DNA of 64,000 nt from assembly GCA_009760855.2 (NCBI GenBank), contig WPIO01000005.1, forward strand, positions 1,580,001-1,644,000, given 5' to 3'. The notes beneath the pieces were generated by a model. That model was not told where the DNA came from. It did not search any database and saw only the letters and a list, made by a program, of their open reading frames with translations. Source of the DNA: Cristatella mucedo (taxonomy: Eukaryota > Bryozoa > Phylactolaemata > Cristatellidae). This document shows positions 50,076 through 62,873 of the stretch, piece by piece (the first letter of the stretch is position 1; each line of letters opens with the position of its first letter). The position numbers and the translations under genes were made by a program.

Positions 50076-51730
50076 TTTGTATATTACCCTAAGATAATTT
50101 AATCTCTTTCTAGGCAATTAAAATTTTCTGTAAGGGATACATGATCACATAGATGTTAGTGGTAACATGCACAATGTAAACCACCAAAATATGGTTAGAG
50201 GTACAAGCAGAGTGTCAACATGCAAATATGGCTAGTGGAAACATGTACAGTGTCAGTATGCATGAGCACACAAAGAACGAATCATATAGACCCACTAAAT
50301 GCTGTGGTAAATATATGCGTTTTTTGGTTTTTAAATATTGTTAAGTCAGGGGGTGTCTCATGTCAGTTGTTTGTGAGTTCAACGTTTTGGCGAATAGGAA
50401 CTAAATGCACGGTCACAGTAGGATTTTAGGTTCATTTCAGGTATAGCTAAACGATTTGAGTCAGAAAAGCAGGTGGCACGTTGCCTAGCATTGTGGAGGG
50501 GGAATACTTCTTATGGGTCGGCTGGAGCTAGTGAAGGGACCTAAATGTGACCTTTAGGTCGATAGCCTGCTTCATTAGGAGTCAATGCATGTCGGCGAGG
50601 AGTTGTATGATGTAGCAGCTGTGATGGTCAGGACAGACAAGTCTGGCTGCAGAGATTTACACCAACTGTAAGCACCTGATTGCACAGGCTGGTAGACCTG
50701 CAAGCAGTGAGTTGCAGAAGTCGAGGTGGGATGTTACAAATGCATGGGCCACTTTTGATGTTGTATCCCTGTCTAAGCAAGTCCAAATTTTAGCAGTGTT
50801 ATGTAGCTGGTAGTAGGTAGACTTGGCTTTGAAGCTGATGTGGTTGTCTAGTAAAAGGTCACTGTGGAAACACGACATCTAGATTTCTTGCAGATGCTAC
50901 AGGAGATTGCTGGCAGAGCTGATTTTGAGGGTTAAGTTTTCCAATCTGAGTCACATTTGGTTTGCCCATAACTAGTAAGTTGGTTGCTTCATCATTCAGT
51001 TTGAAAAAGTTTGCTGCCATCTATATGCAGATATTATCGATACATGCAGCAAGAGTTTGAAGCTCTTCCTATGAAGCAAGAGTACAGACGTGTGTCATCT
51101 GCATAGAAGTAAAAGCCTGGATTGTGCTTGGTCACATCGGCAAGGCAGAGAAGTATACATTGTTAAAATGAGACCAAGCACTGAGCCTTGAGCCCCCATA
51201 CTTTAGTGGTTGTTTTTGTGATCTTTATCAATTCACATCAATAATATGGAGTCTCCATCTGAGATATGACGTCGTGCTGTAGCGATGTTTTGAAGGACAC
51301 GAGTCCAGTGAGGATGTTGCTACCTTAGGGATTTACTCACTGATCTTGTCTATCTTACTGACAAAGAAGCTCGAGAAACTGTCAGCAAGATCACCACAGG
51401 GATGACTAAGTAAGGAGCTAATCTGGGAGTGGTTAAGGAGATGTTAAATGGTAGACATCAACTTAGACCCTTGATACCTACATCCAAAAATGTTGATTTT
51501 CCCCTGCCTTGCAGTCTTTTTTCTTGTCACTGTGATCCGAATGGTAGTGACCACTCACTTATGCATGATTTTTCCAATCTCATTTAACTTCCAGCTGTTA
51601 ACTGCCTTTTATAATACCGTCGAAAGGCATTCTCAGTAGGGGCGACATGTTGAAGATAATTGAGTCAGACTTATCAAATTGTTTTCTGTTGTGGAAACGA
51701 CTGGCAGAAGAGTGGTCAAGAGTAAAGCCA
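50070..51730 (-). mobile_element. LINE-A copy, minus strand, internally deleted
   Basis: From the tail at about 50070 the minus strand runs back through the stem-loop, the 3' UTR and a C-terminal ORF2 frame (50657-50878, 'CLDRDTTSKVAHAFVTSHLD'). It then passes the 'NLLVMGKP' region and the YADDT region, has an internal loss of much of the palm domain, and continues to a region near 51430 like 'MSTINHLLN' of copy 1. Many stops; older than the two long copies. Confidence 0.8.
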
Positions 51731-52105
51731 CACCAAATAAATGGCTAGTAGATGATGCCTCTGCTTCAGTTGGCCTTGCTGTACCAGATAAGGACAAATG
51801 TTCTCTCATTGCAGTGTTCTTTCAGTTATTGGAAGCTCTAAGTTTATAGGCTATGGAATGAGGCGAATCGATAATCCGAGACCATACAACTGGATGTGTA
51901 AAGGTGACAAGACCGAGGTACTATTATAGTGAACTGATTTTATAGCCCACTCGTGGTAGCAGATCAATTCAACCTATTCTACTCGTCACAGCAGAAAGTA
52001 GACGTCTTTGTAGTCTCCTATTTCAACTGCAGGTCTGATCTTACAGCTTGCTTGTTTTTCGTAAGTATGGGCTTGAACTTATGGTAACCACTGATCTTGT
52101 ACCTG
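51731..52105. other. Unassigned sequence before LINE-A copy 2
   Basis: Nothing recognised. It is unlike the 5' flank of copy 1, so homology between the two copies begins at 52106/17473. Confidence 0.5.
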
Positions 52106-54944
52106 TTGCTAAGATTCGTGAACTATGCATTAACAAAAGAAAAGCACCCCGGAGCCGCCACGGTGGCCGGAACCGCCAGCTCAGACGCCGCTCGTTGGGC
52201 AGAAACTTCGAGCTAAGTACCCGATCGTTTGGTATTCCTAGCATTGTCTCGAACCGCTCAGCACGCTCCCCCACGTGCTTCTCTGTGAATCTCTCTGACT
52301 TAGTGGTCATCAGGACTGTTATAACTCCATCGACCCGACTTAACGCTTGCCTTTGGATCGTCGCTCAATGTGCAATAAACCTCTGGTAATAAGCGACCTC
52401 ATTTCTGAAAATGGTCTCGGCCTGCTCGCCCTAACTAAAACTTGGCTAAAATCGATAAACTGCCAGACAATTAAAGACTCTACCCCAACTGGTTTCTCAT
52501 TCTTGTATACCCCTAGATCAATAAAAACTGGAGGTGGAGTTGCTGTTATCGTGCACTCGAAATTCAACTTCAAGCCATTTGCAGTACCCTCGAAGCAGTC
52601 TTTTGAATCAATTGTCTTGGTCTCACCCAAAAACAAGCTACCGATGGTGGCAGTAGTCTATCGTAGCCCACCAGGTACCACATTATCTCAAATTTCTTCG
52701 ATGTCATTTCGATTCTGTGTGCAAGAAATGTATCCTTCCTCATTATGGGTGATTTCAACGTTCACTTTGATAAACCTATCAGACGCCTTCAGCACTGAAT
52801 TTCGTGCATTGACTGACTCATTTTTTCTTGTGGCTCATGTGCACGACCCTACTCACTTCAATGGACACAAACTCGACCAGATTTTCTCATACAACTGCAC
52901 TTTGTCATCACCAATTATTACCAAATCATGCTTATCTGACCACATGCAGATCTCATTCAATCTACAGTGTGTGCCCACCTCCTCCTCTAAAATAACCTGT
53001 GAATCGCGAAACCTTAAGACCCTTGACATTGATGCTGTCCGTGCGAGAATATTTGTTTCACCTCTGCTGCTCAGTCCTCCCTCCAATCTGTCATCATTGG
53101 TAGATAGCTACACCAAGACACTAGCTGACACGCTCGACGAGTTTGCAACTCTAACTAAGCGTACTGTGCGCCCTCGCTCAGACGGCCTATGGTTTACCAC
53201 AGACATCAAACTAGCCAGGTCTACTAAGCGAAAGCTTGAAAAAGCATACAAAAGATCAGGACTGATTGTCCATCGGCAGGCATATGAAGACTACTGTAGG
53301 TCGTACCAATCTATCCTAGCAAAGGCCAAGTCTGGCTTCTATAAAAATATTGTTGAATCACAGATGCACAATTCAAAAATGCTGATGTCGACGATCAAGC
53401 ATCTCCTCAACCGCTCCGAGATTAGCTCCTTACCTGATGATCCTTGTGATGATCTAGCCGATCGCTTATTTCGATTCTTGGTGCAGAATATAGATGAGAT
53501 CAGGGAGTTGATTTCTGCGATAACAACACCCCCCCTAGAATGCTGTTCCCCGATTCCTGGCTGCACCTCAATGTCTTCATTTAAGCAGGTCACTAGTGAT
53601 CTCGTCCTGAAGTTCAAATCCCAATCAAAGAAGACAACAAGTCCTCTGGACCCTATTCCCACTCTCCTGCTCCTACATTGCATTGATCTGCTGCTGCCAT
53701 GCATAACTAGCATCATTAATATGTCATTAGCCTCAGGTCATGTCCCAGCACCTTTCAAAAAAGCTGTAGTCAGGCCGCTTCTCAAGAAAGCGACACATGA
53801 CCAAGAGATCTTGAGCAACTACCGCCCAGTCTCCCTTCTACCATTTCTATCAAAGACACTGGAACGGGTCATGGCAGACCAGCTGAACTCACATATCGAA
53901 ACCTCACACCTTGCTAGTAAGTTCCAGTCTGGCTTTAGAGCTAATCACTCCACAGAATCAGCATTGCTTAGGGTGTACAATGACCTACTAATGAATGCAG
54001 ACATGGGTAGAGTGTCTGCTTGTTTTGCTCGATCTTTCGACAGCTTTTGATTCTATCGATCACATAGTTCTTCTAGAGCGCCTCTCATTTCGCCTGGGCA
54101 TCACTGGCATTGGTCTGCAATGGTTCAGGTCCTATCTCAGTGGGAGACTCCAGAGTATTGACGTGAATGGACAAAGATCATCCGAGGTGCCTCTGAAATA
54201 CGGGGTACCTCAGGGTTCCGTGGTAGCATCCGGTTCTTTCCATGGTTGATCTCTCCCTCTTGCTGATGTGATTGCCAAGCACAATCTAGGCTTTCACTTC
54301 TATGCAGATGACACTCAGTTGTACCTTTGCTTTGATCCGCGATGGCACACTAGGTAAGGCGGTTACTTACACGACCTCGGTCCCGAGGTCGTGGGTTTGA
54401 TTCCTGCCGTGGGCGATACTGTATCGCCACTGCAAACGGTGGTGATAGCCCTAAAGGCTCTTCTGTCGTTATCCAGAAAGAGGCTGTTTAATCAGCTAGG
54501 ATTTATTATTTATTCATTTATCCATCCCAGCCTTCGAGCACCTCGAATTCTCTCAACTCACTTGCTGCATGTATTGATGACATCTACGCATGGATGGCAG
54601 CAACTTTTCTTAAACCAAACGATTATAAAACTAACTTACTAGCTATGGGTAAACCCAGTGTTATTCAGAAATTAGAATGGTTGACGCTCAAAATTGGCTC
54701 TGCCAGCATATCTCCTGTTGAATCAGCTCGAAATCTAGTTGTCACGTTCCAAAGTGACCTCTCGTTAGACGACCACAGCAGCTCCACAATCAAGCCTGCA
54801 CACTTTCAGCTTTATAACATTGCTAAAATTCGGGCTTATTTTGATAAGGATACTGCGTCTACGTTGGCCCATGCATTTGTGACATCTCGTCTTGACTTCT
54901 GTAACTTACTGCTTGTTGGCCTACCGGCATGTGCGATCAGGTGA
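52106..54944 (+). pseudogene. LINE-A ORF2 copy 2, disrupted
   Basis: The longest intact piece is 567 codons (52347-54050), covering the endonuclease through the first reverse-transcriptase blocks. It shares with copy 1 the TKTW replacement of the catalytic Glu motif and the paired frame changes that hide the GDFN motif. Here the C run is 7 long, so the frame stays open past 53530, where copy 1 breaks. It then shifts near 54020 within 'LLVLLDLSTAFDSIDH', is damaged after 'YGVPQGSV' (54230), and is split by the SINE after YADDT. The C-terminal piece resumes at 54594-54944. Confidence 0.9.
54336..54527 (+). mobile_element. SINE-1 inserted in the LINE-A copy 2 reverse transcriptase
   Basis: Full head with 'gatggcacactaggtaagg' (A box), the inverted repeat 'cacgacctcgg/ccgaggtcgtg', B box 'gggtttgattcc', body, end 'gtttaatcagct' and a TTTATT-type tail. 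LINE coding resumes at 'tcccagccttcgagcacc', which in copy 1 directly follows the codons before the insertion. 'ATCC' lies at both junctions, possibly the core of a short target duplication. Confidence 0.92.
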
Positions 54945-55590
54945 CTACAGATGTTGCAAAACTCCTCAGATAGTCTTGTCTGTCGTGAGCATCGCAATTG
55001 CCACATCACACCACTTCTCGCCGACCTGCACTGGCCACCAGTCAAGCAACGGATCGACTTCAAGGATTTGTCGCTCAATTTTAGGTCCCTTCATTCTTTG
55101 GCTGCAGCCTATCTCTCAGATCTGCTCCCCCACCATGCCAAGCATTGTACCAACCGCTTTTCGGAATCCAACAGTATGCCAATACCTTGCACAAACCTCA
55201 AATCCTTTGGAGACCGTGCATTTAGTTCGTATGCTCCCAAAGCCTGGAACTCATTCCCGACTTCCATCAGAACATCCCCTGACTTGACCACATATAAAAA
55301 GAAATTAAAAGCGCATCTAGTCATGACAGCATTGAATGGGTCCCTGTGATTCGACCTTCACGTGCTTATGAGTGCTGACACTTTGCATGTTGCCACTGCC
55401 ACTAACCACATTTGCATGCCATTCCTGTGCATGTCACCCCTAACCATGTTATTCACGTTGTTTATCAAGCATGATATTACTCACCATTCAATCGAGTTTC
55501 ACTTTGCAGCAAATGTGAAGCGCCTAGAAAGAGATTGAGTTCTCTGAGTGCGCTTTATCAAGTGCATTATTAATATTATTATCATCAGTC

Positions 55591-56055
55591 TCATTAGCAA
55601 CCTACCGTGTCTTATCTGTGCTCTCGAATCTGTGCGCAGTCGATAGCAGAGCTGGTGCACATAGCCCATCACGGCAGTGGTTTAATCGTGATGGAAATAC
55701 TACTGATTGTGCTATTGCGTACCTTCCGTAGGACTGCAAGTACTGTTGCTCAGCAGAGGTGCAGGCTTCAGCCTCGAGGCTAGACCTTGGCAGTCGCTCT
55801 TCGTAGCAGCTTCTAGAATTGCAGTCAGCCACGATTTTTTTACCGTTTAAACACAGTAGTTTTTATATTTAAACACAGCGCTCCGGCTGTTTAGGTCCGG
55901 CTGATGTTGCATGCTTTGCTTTCCTCAGGAGCAGCATTCAGCCATTCATCGAGTATTTAATCACGTATGGTATTACTGTTAGGTGTAGCCAAGTGATAAC
56001 CTCGTTTATGTACGCCCTTGCTTGTTTTTGTACCTGTGGCTGCATTACTAAAGCC
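55591..56055. promoter_or_regulatory. TSEN54: Region upstream of TSEN54
   Basis: A 465-bp gap between the LINE-A tail and the first TSEN54 coding exon. It probably holds the promoter and 5' UTR. A 'tttaaacacag' unit occurs twice (about 55846 and 55868). No TATA box or CpG block stands out. Confidence 0.4.
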
Positions 56056-59000
56056 ATGGAAGCATGTGGGAAATTGTTCAGGTTCTTCCACTATAGTGCT
56101 GATGAACTCCTGTCGGAAGTGAGCACGAAGAGGGGTCAGCGAGTGCCGGCGGTCGGTGCCAAGTTCACTGCTCACGAGCATGCTGAAGAAGGGCATGTAT
56201 CTGCTGATCTCTCTAGTTTCTATGCCGACCGTCGGTGCCTTTTATCAGAGGAAAAGATTGAAAAGTCGTGAGTTGGCATCGACCAGTAGTTTGTATTTAT
56301 TACTGACTGATATTTGGATAGTGCTTGAACCGCACGTGATTTTCTGTTTGTTTTTTTATATAGGTCGCGCCTGAGTGAAGGGGTGTGGCGATCTGATTCG
56401 GGTCTTGTGGCAGTCACGAAGTCCTTGGTAAGCTGGCTTGTCTGTCATTGTCTGCTGTTTTAGAACGACATTGATTGGACATTGTGGATGGCTAGCTTCT
56501 CTTTTTGTGCGTGCAGGGCAGAGCTTTTCAGCGCTTCGGGCATGTTCGTGATGGTGTAGAAGTATTGTATCCCGAAGAAGCACTGTTTCTCATGGAGGCT
56601 GTAAGTCAGGATCATCTACATTCCTGCAGCTGCTACTGTTTGCCAGATCCTAATCCCTGTATACTTGCGCTTTTTGGCTTTACACGCTGTTTGTGCTTTG
56701 TATGTGTGTGTAGAGGCACCTGACAGTAAGCCACGATGGTTTACCACTCAGTGTGCAGGAAGCCTATACGACATTCCTGAAGAATGAATCCGAAATCAAC
56801 ACATACCACGTGTATTCGCACCTGCGACGCCTCGGCTTTGTCGTGATGAGACACTGTTGCAGGAATAGAGTCGCCGGAAGTGCAAGCCACATTGTTGCAT
56901 GCTGCAATGACAGCAGCATCGATGTCAATGGTGACAGTGATGGCAGCAGCAGCACGGTCTCTAAACACGAGTTAGGTCTCGGTACTGGGAAAACTTCAGC
57001 GACCATCTCTGCAAGTGCTTGCAATCGTCTTGCTGATTCAGCTGCTAATGCTGCCGACGGCAGAAGTAGCATTGCTCCTATGAGACTGCAGGCTCTTGGT
57101 ATTTTTGAACTAGAGTGCCCATCACAACCCGAGCAACTCGAGCTCACTCAGTGCGCAGAGCTGATGTCTCTGTCGCCACTAGCCGATAGTTGCAAGCCTT
57201 ACGTTGAGGCCCTGTGTCCGTCAGCCCCAGCGACTGGCACCAGTGAGCTCGGCTCGGAATGTGTGCGGCCCGTGACCCGCACGAGCATGAATCAGCTGCC
57301 GGCACAGACCAGTTGCTGTAACCTTGTCGCCAGCCTTCATGTTGCAACAGCTAGGCAGCAAGTGGGCGCATTAGTCGAGCCCGTAGAGTCGAGTGAGCGG
57401 TCCCCCGCTGCAAAGAGGCAGCGAACTTGTACGCTGCTCGAAAGTGGCGCTTCTTACCAACTCGTTGCTGCTCGCAGTATTTTGCCAGGGGCTCAAGTCC
57501 TGCCCCTGCCAGTTTACAATGCTTGTCGAGAAATGACTGCTGCTGCATCGTGCGCAGAGGACGACGACCTTTCACCTGGTCAGGAGCGATCACCTGTCAT
57601 CTCCGTGGCTGCCAGGCTTACCGTGCCGTACTACTGCTGCACCGACTTCATTGCATACGCAGCTGGCTCTGAGAGCCGGCTGTCTCCCGTCTGTGGCATG
57701 CCGTGGGACTGGTCCAGCATTGCATTTCCGGGCAGCCCTGCGGAGCAGGACTTAAGAGCCGCAGATCGACGCAGCGAGGTCGAAATCGACATGCTGTCCC
57801 GTCCTCCTGCCAAGCTGTCATCGGCAACTGCTGAAATGCTGTCTGCATTCTTTCCATCCGTCGAAGATGTGATTCATGTTTCCCACGAGTCCCCTGAAGA
57901 TAATGAAACTGTTGAAGAATTTGTCTTCATGGATCTGCCATTGTGGTGGCCATATCGCCATCATGCAAAGACGTGGACCGAGCTCAAGACTTCGGTGTCG
58001 GTCCAGACGTCTGATGGCCTGAACTCAGCAAGACCTTTGGCATTTTCGACTTATAGCGGTGTTCATAACGACAAGCTTGCTGCTGAGATAGAGCCACTTG
58101 CTGGCTTTGGGAAAGCACATTCATACAGTAAGCCTTTAGTGTGAGCAAATGGTCTTGTTGCCTCCTATTTTCCTAGAACGTCTTGCATATGCATTCTATG
58201 GGTTTAGTGCACCATCGGCATCGCAATTACCGCTCGCCTGAGTTTGAGATGGCCATTTATAGGACTGTTTACTACCGTTGTCCTGGCCGATCCTAAATGT
58301 TGTTCGTCATTGCAAGCCAGACGAATATGAATCGCTATGTCGACTCCTTCTGTGTGCAGCCTTCTTTGGCTTAAAATAATGTATTTCCAATTGCCCCTGA
58401 TCATAGCTTCGTTATTTGCAACATGTATTTGCCAATTTGATTGTGTAACGTGAATGAAGTGGCATTCGAGTTGCAGTCCCTGCTGTGCATTGCTATCAGC
58501 ATTTGAAATCAGCACTTCATTTGAAATTCCAAGTGTATCCTCTGTCGCTTGTAGAAATGCTTCTCAACAAATTGGACATAATCAAACACTGGTCAAGCAC
58601 ACAGTGCATCCCGCTGTAAGATGAAAACACCGTCTTGGGTGCACCATACTTGTCCATGACATTGCTTTGTTACTGCTATTGTCATGCTGCCATCTGCTTC
58701 CTTGTCTAATTGTCCGTGACCATGCTCATTCGACTGCTCATTCTTGCTGTTTCATGTGTATGCAAATATTATAGAGACTCAGAGCGGTCGTTGAAGATTG
58801 TGTTTGATGTCTTCAAGCCTGACAATAACTTCAGGAAGTCCTGTCCAGGACCTCCTCACCTCCAGGTCTGCGTGGCGAGGTATGTGTTTACTGACAGGAA
58901 TTTTGTAATTCGTTACCCCCCAAAAAACAATCATAAGTAAAGGTCTTGTTGGCAGTCCTTGGTTTGGTTAATGAGCCATTCTATTTGGTGAGTGCATTGC

Positions 59001-59441
59001 AGTGAGTTGCCTACTTCGGTGCCTCGTGTTATGTTATGGTTGCTCTTGTGCTATGCTTTATAGTGTTCTGGTTGCTCTTGTGCTGCTGATGGCCTTTTAG
59101 TGAAGATTCTGTTACCTGCGGGAAGGCAATTTTCGCTTTGCTTGGCTTGGTTTTTTCTCGTTGTAAACGAATTTATTTAAGCATGCTTGTATTGCGGCAC
59201 ATGTGATTACTTGTCACTTTGCTGCCGTTCTGCTATACTCTTTTGACTGCTGTCAATGTTGTGTTTCTTTTCCAGTGCAGGGGACACTCCCCCAACTATG
59301 GCCGATCTCTCCAGTGTGTGCTGCAGTGACAGACGCGGATGTGCTACAGAAATTTGCTGGGCGCTGGTCGACAACGGCTCTGTGTCTTGTTTTACTTTCA
59401 CCTGTCCATTTACCCTGCCAGACCCTCTGGGCAGTTTGTAG
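56056..59441 (+). CDS. TSEN54: tRNA-splicing endonuclease subunit Sen54, 680 aa
   Basis: TSEN54 is the structural partner of the catalytic TSEN2 in the nuclear complex that cuts introns from pre-tRNAs. Exons: 56056-56267, 56364-56427, 56517-56600, 56714-58127, 58777-58879 and 59276-59441, giving one frame of 681 codons. N-terminal domain: 'SADELL' near residue 15, 'LYPEEALFLME' about 109-119, 'LSVQEAY' 132-138 and 'VYSHLRRLGF' 153-162. C-terminal domain: 'LKIVFDVFKP' about 597-606, 'FRKSCPGPP' and 'WALVDNGSVSCFTF' 654-667. A 420-residue Ser/Ala/Cys-rich linker with a basic 'KRQR' (354-357) separates them, making it longer than the vertebrate protein (about 530 aa). The start could instead lie in an upstream exon, since 'ttcttccactatag' before residue 15 is a possible acceptor. 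The exon 4/5 junction (phase 1, acceptor 'atagag') is the least certain. Confidence 0.93.
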
Positions 59442-59840
59442 CACTCTCAAAGAGAGTGTGCACGCTCAGCGTGTGGCACACTTGGTGCAAAGGATGAGTA
59501 GTAACCTTTCCTGGTACAGCTTATTGGTAGCTGATTTCACAATGCAACGAAACGTATCAAACGAATGACCTCTCGATTATTTTACTCAGCCAAAACTGCC
59601 AAAGCATGTCTAACCATAATGCTCGTCCTCTTGCATTATGCACAATACTTTAGGCTGACGAAGTATGTAGACTCAGTCTATCCCTTGCACAGTCTGTGTG
59701 AGCACGGTCACCCTCTCTTTACCTAAATACCTGGCACATTCATGTGCAACCCGGATCTCTTCACTGTTATATCTTTTCTGGGCAGCTAAATGACGAATTC
59801 CATGAAGTTTGTGCTAGGTTGCTTGCGCACGTGCAATACC

Positions 59841-59997
59841 AGCTGATTTAACAGCCTCTTTTTTGTATAGTGGCAGAGGGGCCTTTACAGCTATCACCAC
59901 CTCATGGAGCAGCAATAAAGGATCGCCCACTGTAGGATTCGAACTCACGACCTCGGTCCCGAGATCGTGAAAAGCTACCGCCTTACCTAGTACGTCT
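59841..59997 (-). mobile_element. SINE-1 copy downstream of TSEN54
   Basis: An antisense SINE-1 ('agctgatttaacagcctc' ... 'ggattcgaactcacgacctcgg' ... 'gccttacctag') about 400 bp after the TSEN54 stop. On the gene strand its body supplies AATAAA near 59915, a possible poly(A) signal for TSEN54. Confidence 0.85.
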
Positions 59998-61559
59998 CGT
60001 TAATGCGTCTTTGCTCCGGTGTAGTCAAGGCAGAGCCGGACGTTGACCTGTGTGAATGGTGCATTCACCGACGTTAACCGTGGTTTGTGATGCCGAGGAG
60101 ACTGCAGACATGGCAGCAACTACCTAATATGCACGTAACATAAATTTTGTCCGCGAATGGCAGGGCCTTGACATCAGTGTCTGCTAGCATGAGCACGTGT
60201 GCTCAGTCATCGTTGGCTGAGGATGTGTTGCTATGAAAAGTGTTGCTGTGAAAACCATGTGCGTTATTGGATGCCTGCTGCTTTCCTCATTAGAAAGGTG
60301 AAATTCGTGTCGTTGTCCGGATTCTTGAGAGCTGATCTCGTCTATAGTTGGATGGCACTTGATGAATGTCATTGTTCAAACAGGATCCAACGAGTTGACA
60401 TCCTGGTGATAAAAGTGCCATTCCTAAGTGTATGCTACTGGATATATGATAGAAAGGATCTCGGAGCGATTCGATGCGAAGTTATTTTGAGCATGTTTAA
60501 GCCAAGAGGAGTACACTTTTATTAGCTGCTTGATGCACGTTTAGGGCAAGCCACTTTTGAGCACAATCTGGATGGAAGACCCTAACAGCCAAGTTTTGGG
60601 AATTGAGCTAGTCATACAGGTCAAGACCCGCGCATAAGTGTGCAGGCTGCAGTCGTCTCACATTCCTTGTTCTGTATCCCGTGGCTGAGATCTGAACTAC
60701 ATTGTGAGGACCACCTTAAACCTGTCCAGCCATACTCAGATGACGACTGCTTAGGCAGAGAGAGAGAGAGAGAGAAAGAGAGCAAGCCTGTACAAACCTG
60801 TCGTTAGCAGTCACTGACTCACCACTAAATTTAAGGTAGACGTTTCGACCAAAATTGTGATGTGTCATGCATCCACGTAATCACAATAATTTAAATAAAG
60901 CATTTAAGGAATAGACCAGAAATAGGGACGAGAATGAGAAGCACCTTCAAGCGAAAGCAGTAACGCTACCTTACTTGTCGTATGCTTAGCACAGTTTATG
61001 CTAAAACGGTAGAAAAATGTTTCTGACAAGTTGCATATATTACCTTGGTACCGCTAGCCTGCTCTTTGTTCATGCTCCGTAATAGTTGTTTATGAAGTTG
61101 ATATTGTCTTAGCTCCAGGACGATCTCACGCTATTTGGCGTCAACACTGCTAAAAGATTTAGGAGTACCAACAGAGTGGCTCCATCCTGATCAGCATTAA
61201 GGTTGTTAACCTGAAGCTAAGCAGCAACTGAGCTAAACAGCTGCTGACGCTCGCCCCGAACGAGTTGGGGGCAAAGATGGGAGCCCCAGCCTTATCTTTC
61301 GATGACCATGCCTCCTTGGCCCAGCCGGACGATGGTACTCGAGGAGAGAGCAAGTTAGCACCAAAGAGTCTCGCGTACCTAAAATAATACTAGCAGCGAT
61401 CGCTTTGAACCAAGCAGGTATCTGACGCGGTCTCGCGACGACGCTTCTATGACAGCTTCACATCTTCACAGTGCTGCTGCTTTCACGACTATTTTAAAAT
61501 GAAAAGCAAAGCCATGCTGATTCAACAGCCTCATGTACAAAGTGGTAGGAGACGCATAC
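59998..61559. other. TSEN54 3' flank, otherwise unassigned
   Basis: A second AATAAA occurs near 60894, and a GA repeat lies at 60758-60782. The minus strand has short open frames only. Nothing else is recognised. Confidence 0.4.
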
Positions 61560-61716
61560 TGGGCCTTGGGAGATCAGGCGATAAAGTGCTCCCCCTATAC
61601 TGCCGAGGTCGTGGGTACGAATCGTACAGTGGGTGATCCTTTATTGCAACTGCAAGCAGTGGTAATAGCCGTTAAGGCTATTCGGCTGCTATATAAATGA
61701 GACAGTTAAATCAACT
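61560..61716 (+). mobile_element. SINE-1 copy, decayed head
   Basis: The B-box region 'gtcgtgggtacgaatcgtac', body 'gatcctttattgcaactgca', 'atagccgttaaggctattcg' and end 'agttaaatcaact'. The A-box part is too diverged to read. Confidence 0.7.
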
Positions 61717-62873
61717 AAAATTGCCTACTTCGGGACACAGACCCACGACGTGGGTCGGGAAGTTCGCGAACTTAACCGGTGCTCAAAGACCTGTGGATTT
61801 TTTTGTTGATGCATTGCATTGGTCTCTAATCATTAAGCCAACAAGCGACGAAAACTAGCTCATAAAAATGCTTCTCTGCCGAACCTACGCACGTATCTGC
61901 ATCCGAAGAGAAGTCGGAAGATAGTCGACGGACCACTTAGCAGGTCGGGGAGTATGGGGCAAACGAGAGAAAATTTGTCGTTGCAGTTTTCACCATCATT
62001 GCAGACCGAGCTCGGCAATTTTAAGTGCCGCAGCTGACGGGCTTCCTGCGGTGCAGGCTCAGCCAGGAAAGGATAGCTAGTCGACTGTGTCTGCCGATGT
62101 CAGATGCAAAACTAAGGCGCCAGCGGTACCACCCTGGGCTCCGAAACTCGGTACTTGGGCCCCGGCTGGGCTATTCCGGAGCTAGCCCACCTGCTCTATC
62201 ATCAGCCAACCTGCTCTAGCTTACGAGCTGATTCGCAAAGCAACTTAAATGGCTCTTAAGGTGCCGAGACTGACGCTGCGTCTAAAAAAAGCTCACTATG
62301 ACGTACGTTTGTCGTAGCGAGCAAAAATAGAACGGCAGACCCGCCCTTTGGGCCGATTACGCAATTGCAAGCTTAATTGGTTAGTAGCGCGTATGGGGGG
62401 GGGGGGCAGCTCTGCGGTGCCATGCCTAACCGTTAACGGCATGGTCGGTGACTCTTGTCTACCTCCCACCCTACCCCGACGATGCTATGGCTTGCAGTTA
62501 TATCGAAGCCTCGCCGGAGCCTTCTTGAACGCCCCTCGAACCCGCTCAGCTATTGGCCCAGTTAACTCGTCGCATGCGCAAAGGCATGATACCATAGATA
62601 GAAAAGCCCCGATACTACGAGCCATTGCCTTAGTAGGTGCCTTGGGTGCAGAGAACAACTTGTAGAGCTGATGTAGCCAAGTAGAACCCGATGAGAGGAC
62701 CCATTAGTAACTGGAAGGGGAGCGAGTGTAATCTGACAGCGAGATCTACTCAGGTTAGAATGGAGTTTCAGGCAGAGGACGTGGTTAAGGATGTGAACCG
62801 GTAAATACACTGCATTAACATAAGGGGCTGTGAGGTAGGAAAATACAAGGTAGCCACCAGCCGAGGGTTTGGA
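61717..62873. other. Unassigned non-coding DNA
   Basis: It contains a run of 12 G at about 62395-62406. No gene recognised. Confidence 0.4.

Larger units (their letters stand above)
52106..55590 (+). mobile_element. LINE-A copy 2 (L2/CR1-like), carrying a SINE-1 insertion
   Basis: Co-linear with copy 1: endonuclease, reverse transcriptase, C-terminal block, 3' UTR, stem-loop and (ATT)n ending at about 55585. A SINE-1 sits inside the reverse-transcriptase coding between '[11 protein letters not shown]' and the next block. The first 1.73 kb is about 99% identical to copy 1, the rest distinctly less. Confidence 0.92.

Noticed and set aside
61180..61240. Possible 5S rRNA fragment ('gaagctaagcagcaactgag')
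   Set aside because: Only a short A-box-like match; the rest of the 5S sequence and its pairing are absent.
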